Assembly (NCBI GenBank): GCA_900542255.1
Contig: UQMR01000005.1
Span: forward strand, 1 to 53,411
DNA from: an uncultured Porphyromonadaceae bacterium
Lineage (GTDB): Bacteria; Bacteroidota; Bacteroidia; Bacteroidales; Barnesiellaceae_A
Direction: 5' to 3'
Length of the DNA: 53,411 nucleotides
Numbering within the stretch: the stretch's first letter is position 1; every line of letters begins with the position of its first letter. The notes beneath the pieces are model-generated. The model worked only from the letters and a program-made list of their open reading frames with translations, ran no database searches and was not told where the DNA came from. Positions 53,254 to 53,411 of the stretch are shown here, piece after piece. A program made the position numbers and the translations under genes.

Positions 53254-53411
53254 TTAATTTTTAACTAATGGTAATGTAATTATAAATGTTGATCCTTCAT
53301 TCAGTTCACTCTCCACACGAATATCGCCTTTGAGGTCTTTGATGATTTTATGTACGTATGCAAGCCCCAAACCGAAGCCCTTCACGTCGTGTCTGTTACC
53401 GGTGGATACAC
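53254..53411 (-). CDS. rprX: Sensor histidine kinase RprX, C-terminal end (partial)
   Basis: The frame is open to the right edge, so only the last 52 residues are seen. They end a histidine kinase catalytic domain: [22 protein letters not shown] with the G2 box GFGLGL, then [22 protein letters not shown], and a TAA stop at 53254-53256. It lies 4 bases before rprY and is its likely partner. The gene starts outside the window. Confidence 0.9.
   Translation of the reverse strand, partial: VSTGNRHDVKGFGLGLAYVHKIIKDLKGDIRVESELNEGSTFIITLPLVKN

Noticed and set aside
1..53411. tRNA, rRNA, insertion sequence or prophage genes
   Set aside because: None were recognised by eye; the only T-arm-like motif with a matching acceptor stem is in the tmRNA, and the lone recombinase has no phage or transposon partners.

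Overview
The window is a stretch of chromosome from a Bacteroidota species, most likely order Bacteroidales. The evidence: many genes are preceded by the Bacteroidota -7 promoter box TAnnTTTG (seen as TACCTTTG, TATCTTTG, TACATTTG and similar); an ssrA (tmRNA) gene carries the tag GENNYALAA; a two-component pair resembles RprX/RprY; and there are BACON/LamG-type lipoproteins, a C-terminal sorting-like domain and a GT3-type glycogen synthase. The genus cannot be fixed from the sequence; a Barnesiella- or Muribaculum-like gut bacterium would fit. Most of the window is core housekeeping DNA in short operons separated by strong hairpins.

Layout. 1-3.7 kb: plus-strand run of yicC (cut by the window edge), gmk, nadD, a DUF5063 gene, a DEDDy 3'-5' exonuclease, a small membrane protein and an antibiotic-biosynthesis-monooxygenase-fold protein. 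3.8-6.4 kb: lptB divergent from mlaE-mlaF (envelope lipid transport). 6.5-8.7 kb: an accessory spot with a tyrosine recombinase directly abutting a glycosyltransferase that has lost its N-terminus. 9.1-10.1 kb: an A1S_2505-family gene with kptA (NAD-dependent RNA 2'-phosphotransferase). 10.3-18 kb: DUF4301, a UDG-like protein, a DUF362 ferredoxin-like protein, two lipoproteins, a nitrilase, an acyltransferase and a small conserved protein. 18.1-22.4 kb: glycogen synthase and alpha-glucan phosphorylase. 22.7-24.8 kb: fabD divergent from tatA-tatC. 24.9-30 kb: a secreted protein with chitobiase-like and sorting-like domains, a HAD phosphatase, an M24 peptidase and a CCA-adding-type enzyme. 30-36.2 kb: corA, a VOC protein and a secreted GH133-like lipoprotein on the minus strand, then a CAT-like acetyltransferase convergent with a secreted transglutaminase-like protein. 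36.5-39.5 kb: a three-gene surface-lipoprotein operon. 39.7-40.8 kb: an XRE regulator and a repeat-rich intergenic region leading into a MATE efflux gene. 42.1-46.6 kb: minus-strand operon of a TrmH-type methyltransferase, radA, a COG2509-type flavoprotein and an MBL hydrolase. 46.8-53.4 kb: ssrA, a degenerate Fic-like protein, a membrane protein, a B3/B4-domain protein, a YrdC/Sua5-type protein, mdh, and rprY with the end of rprX.

The most unusual spots are: the tandem promoter-plus-hairpin repeats in front of the MATE gene together with a large nested inverted repeat beside them; the recombinase/truncated glycosyltransferase junction; the A1S_2505-kptA pair; the Fic-fold protein whose catalytic loop has eroded; and the UDG-like protein with extra N-terminal cysteines. 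No CRISPR array, prophage, insertion sequence or tRNA gene was recognised. All functional calls come from reading the sequence; no database search was run.
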